Assembly: GCA_021785805.1 (NCBI GenBank)
Contig: JAJYEJ010000042.1
Span: forward strand, 1-6,892
Direction: 5' to 3'
Origin: Microcaldota archaeon
Lineage (GTDB): Archaea > Micrarchaeota > Micrarchaeia > Micrarchaeales > Micrarchaeaceae
DNA length: 6,892 bases
Shown here: positions 5,134-6,892 of the stretch, piece after piece
Layout of the letters: every line of letters begins with the position of its first letter
How positions within the stretch are numbered: position 1 is the stretch's first letter
Position numbers and translations under genes: made by a program
The notes under the pieces: generated by a model
The model's input: only the letters and a program-made list of their open reading frames with translations
Told to the model about the DNA's origin: nothing
Databases searched by the model: none

Positions 5134-6761
5134 TCCACCCTCTCCAGTTCAGGCAGCTCTATGCGGTTGCCGTATACTGCCTCTATGTTGAATATCCTTA
5201 CCCTCCCCCCTTTACGGAGCGAAATCCTGTATATCGGAAGATATACGACCGTAGTGCTAAGAAGCGTGGACCCGGGAAACAGCGTTGACACCATCCCTTC
5301 AGCATCGCTCAGCATCCTCGCCTCGGTCTTTTGGGTCTCGTCTGTCATTATCGGCTTTTTACTTACATTAGGTTGGGAGTGCAGTGCGTATCTTTTGTAG
5401 TTGTTGAACGTGACTGTGCCCCTGTCCTCCGTAACCAGACCAATTCTCCTGAACCTTGATAATGTCTTCTCTACGTCTATATCCGGTATCCCGGTATCCT
5501 TTTCGATGCCACGGGGGTCCGATTTGTTCCGTATATAGAGAGATTTCAACACCGCTTTCTCCTTCTCATTCATTTTCACAGGCCCTGTTAATCCTGTGCT
5601 ATGGAGGTCTATCTTTTTGCCAAGCGTAACCATACTTGTGCCTTTAAGCAATACGCTTATCTCGTTATACTCGTTCGGCCTGCGTGTTGGCAGCCTCAGG
5701 CTGCACAGCACGGACGTAGAATATACCAGCTTTATGGAATCCACCTGCTCTACCGATTTACCGAAGATGCCAAACTGCTTCTTCGTTTCTCTTGTCGCGT
5801 AATCTCTCGCATCGTTTTCCGTGAACCCCTGCTCCATCACGTATGACATGCGGACTTGATTGGCGTGCCTGGCCGGAGCTCCGCTGGCCTGGACTTCGCC
5901 GCCTATCTTGGTAGTTGTCTTATTCGATATCGTTACACCAGAGCGTACGTCCTTTATCACCTTTTCCATCCTGTCAGCGTCTAATGAAGGCAGGCTTTGA
6001 CTCAGCGATGGGGTGCTGCCTCCATGCACCACCCGTCTCTTTTTCACGCGGATCTCGTCATTGTGACCAAGGCCAAATGGCATGAACGAGCCTGTCTTAA
6101 GGTTGGGTATGTTGAATAAACGTTTTTTGTCCTCGAACAGTATGGTAACCGCTTTTATGTCATTCTCTATGCTAAGCTTTCCGACAAACCCGTAGGAGCA
6201 TTGCGCCAGGACATTCTTGCTCACGTTGGCAGGCCTCTGCGTAGCGACAAGAAGGCCTATGCCGCGCTTCCTTCCCCTTACGCTTATCTCCTCAACTATG
6301 TTCGCTTCAGGGTGGACTATCTGTGGAGCGAACTTGTCGGCTTCCTCTATTATGACAAGATAGGGCTTGCGCTTCTTCTCCCCCACTGCGTAGAGCGACT
6401 TCAGTGCCCTGTATACGAGATCGGCTCTGTCCATCACATCCGAGACATCAAGCACCACAGGGATGCTGTTGTCCATGCTCTTTGAGAATAATTCCGCATA
6501 ATCTATCTTTGTCCCTATATCCGCGCCGTTTTCCTCTCCCACCCATATGACATTGAACTTACTCTTAAGCGAACTGTACTCCCCTTCAGTGTCGATTACG
6601 ACGAACGGAAGGCCCAAGGCGCATAGCTCCTCTATCACCACGCCAACAAGATAGGACTTGCCGGAGCCGCTCTGCCCTATGACACATCCTCTCCCGGTCA
6701 CGACAAGCTGTGCGTCTATGTCAATACCGGGTCCAACGTTTATATCCATTATGCCCCCCAT
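5130..6761 (-). CDS. HerA/DUF87-family ATPase without N-terminal barrel
   Basis: This 543-residue protein belongs to the HerA-FtsK class of P-loop ATPases, normally hexameric rings that pump DNA or move protein. Residues shown: Walker A GQSGSGKS (29-36), VIDTEGEY (55-62, the D-P-x-G-E-Y element), Walker B region VIIEEADKFAP (136-146), an Arg-rich finger region RGRKRG (162-167) and the sensor ATQRPA (173-178). FGLG and VHGG at about 230-250 close the ATPase core as in relatives. A beta-rich segment follows (about 320-395), then a likely winged helix (about 397-465) and a C-terminal beta segment (about 490-543). Only 28 residues precede Walker A, so the HAS-barrel of true HerA is absent, and no NurA nuclease is adjacent. 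It is first in the operon with the 126-aa protein and the aminopeptidase. Start ATG at 6761 lacks an RBS but has a TATA-like element upstream, fitting a leaderless message; ATG at 6749 is the alternative. The ATPase family is certain; the cargo is unknown. Confidence 0.93.
   Translation of the reverse strand: MGGIMDINVGPGIDIDAQLVVTGRGCVIGQSGSGKSYLVGVVIEELCALGLPFVVIDTEGEYSSLKSKFNVIWVGEENGADIGTKIDYAELFSKSMDNSIPVVLDVSDVMDRADLVYRALKSLYAVGEKKRKPYLVIIEEADKFAPQIVHPEANIVEEISVRGRKRGIGLLVATQRPANVSKNVLAQCSYGFVGKLSIENDIKAVTILFEDKKRLFNIPNLKTGSFMPFGLGHNDEIRVKKRRVVHGGSTPSLSQSLPSLDADRMEKVIKDVRSGVTISNKTTTKIGGEVQASGAPARHANQVRMSYVMEQGFTENDARDYATRETKKQFGIFGKSVEQVDSIKLVYSTSVLCSLRLPTRRPNEYNEISVLLKGTSMVTLGKKIDLHSTGLTGPVKMNEKEKAVLKSLYIRNKSDPRGIEKDTGIPDIDVEKTLSRFRRIGLVTEDRGTVTFNNYKRYALHSQPNVSKKPIMTDETQKTEARMLSDAEGMVSTLFPGSTLLSTTVVYLPIYRISLRKGGRVRIFNIEAVYGNRIELPELERVD
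5136..5139 (-). promoter_or_regulatory. Ribosome-binding site of the 126-aa gene
   Basis: GGTG within GAGAGGGTGGA lies in the last codons of the HerA-like gene. Spacing is two bases to the TTG at 5133 and eight to the TTG at 5127. The longer spacing is nearer to that at the other genes here, so the start is uncertain by two codons. Confidence 0.5.
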
Positions 6762-6778
6762 TAAGATTGCCAGGAACC

Positions 6779-6788
6779 ATTTTTATTG
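6779..6788 (-). promoter_or_regulatory. TATA-like element of the three-gene operon
   Basis: The minus strand reads CAATAAAAAT, centred about 23 bases before the ATG at 6761, so transcription would begin at or very near that ATG. No GGTG or other ribosome-binding sequence lies before the ATG, which agrees with a leaderless first gene. A second AT-rich stretch, GAATAAAAGG, at 6811-6820 would give a leader of about 27 bases. Confidence 0.4.
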
Positions 6789-6833
6789 GTTACGTGACGT
6801 TTCACACAAACCTTTTATTCATTGGGTTGGAAG

Positions 6834-6841
6834 TATAGAAA
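6834..6841 (+). promoter_or_regulatory. Possible TATA element of the divergent right-edge gene
   Basis: TATAGAAA on the plus strand is centred about 29 bases before the ATG at 6867, compatible with a leaderless or very short-leader message. The match to consensus is only partial, and another AT-rich stretch lies at 6811-6820. Confidence 0.25.
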
Positions 6842-6866
6842 AGCTCCTTGTTAGCGGGATGTCTGG

Positions 6867-6892
6867 ATGAGAATCGCTTTTGTATCGGATGC
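6867..6892 (+). CDS. 5' end of a divergent gene, possibly a glycosyltransferase
   Basis: The last 26 bases open a plus-strand frame reading MRIAFVSD and part of a further codon that must be Ala (GC-). A Lys/Arg residue followed by a short hydrophobic beta strand and Ser-Asp is a common beginning of GT-B (GT4-type) glycosyltransferases in archaea, but eight residues cannot prove it. Other Rossmann-like proteins start in a similar way. The gene is divergent from the HerA-like operon, and the 105 bases between the two ATGs (6762-6866) hold AT-rich elements for both directions. A three-codon frame (ATG TCT GGA TGA, 6859-6870) precedes and overlaps the start. The gene is cut by the window edge. 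Confidence 0.45.

Noticed and set aside
6658..6870. Plus-strand open frame of 70 codons across the divergent promoter region
   Set aside because: Its first part is antisense to the Walker A region of the ATPase and the rest crosses the AT-rich promoter gap; no ribosome-binding site.

Overview
The window reads as a stretch of an archaeal chromosome. All complete genes are on the minus strand, with one divergent gene start at the right edge on the plus strand. The archaeal signs are TATA elements (one is a perfect TTTAAATA) at the right distance from starts, a GGTG ribosome-binding core just upstream of four starts, a HerA-family ATPase, and an M1 aminopeptidase of the tricorn-factor F2/F3 type. 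Ile codons are often ATA and Arg codons often AGG/AGA. Base composition looks balanced by eye. A small-genome acidophile such as a Micrarchaeota-like or Thermoplasmata-like archaeon would fit, but this is inference; no rRNA or other taxonomic marker is present.

Reading in the direction of transcription (right to left), a compact operon begins near 6761. It encodes a HerA/DUF87-type hexameric ATPase (543 aa), then a 126-aa protein with a probable degenerate rhodanese-like fold, then an 844-aa M1 zinc aminopeptidase. The first two overlap as TTGA (start TTG, stop TGA). The stop of the second lies inside the ribosome-binding site of the third. Next comes a separately promoted 229-aa protein I cannot identify, with a compact His/Cys cluster (H-x2-C-x2-C-x3-H). 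Last is a DEAD-box RNA helicase with an Arg/Gly-rich tail, also with its own upstream AT-rich region. At the right end, a divergent plus-strand gene begins MRIAFVSD and leaves the window.

The recognised functions are DNA-translocase-like ATPase, peptide trimming and RNA remodelling. They are housekeeping in flavour and do not form an obvious single pathway. I see no mobile element, CRISPR array, tRNA, rRNA or broken gene. The least explained parts are the orphan His/Cys protein and the pairing of a HerA-like ATPase that lacks the usual N-terminal barrel with a small rhodanese-like protein instead of NurA. Every other long open frame is an antisense shadow of these genes. All intergenic gaps are under 140 bases.
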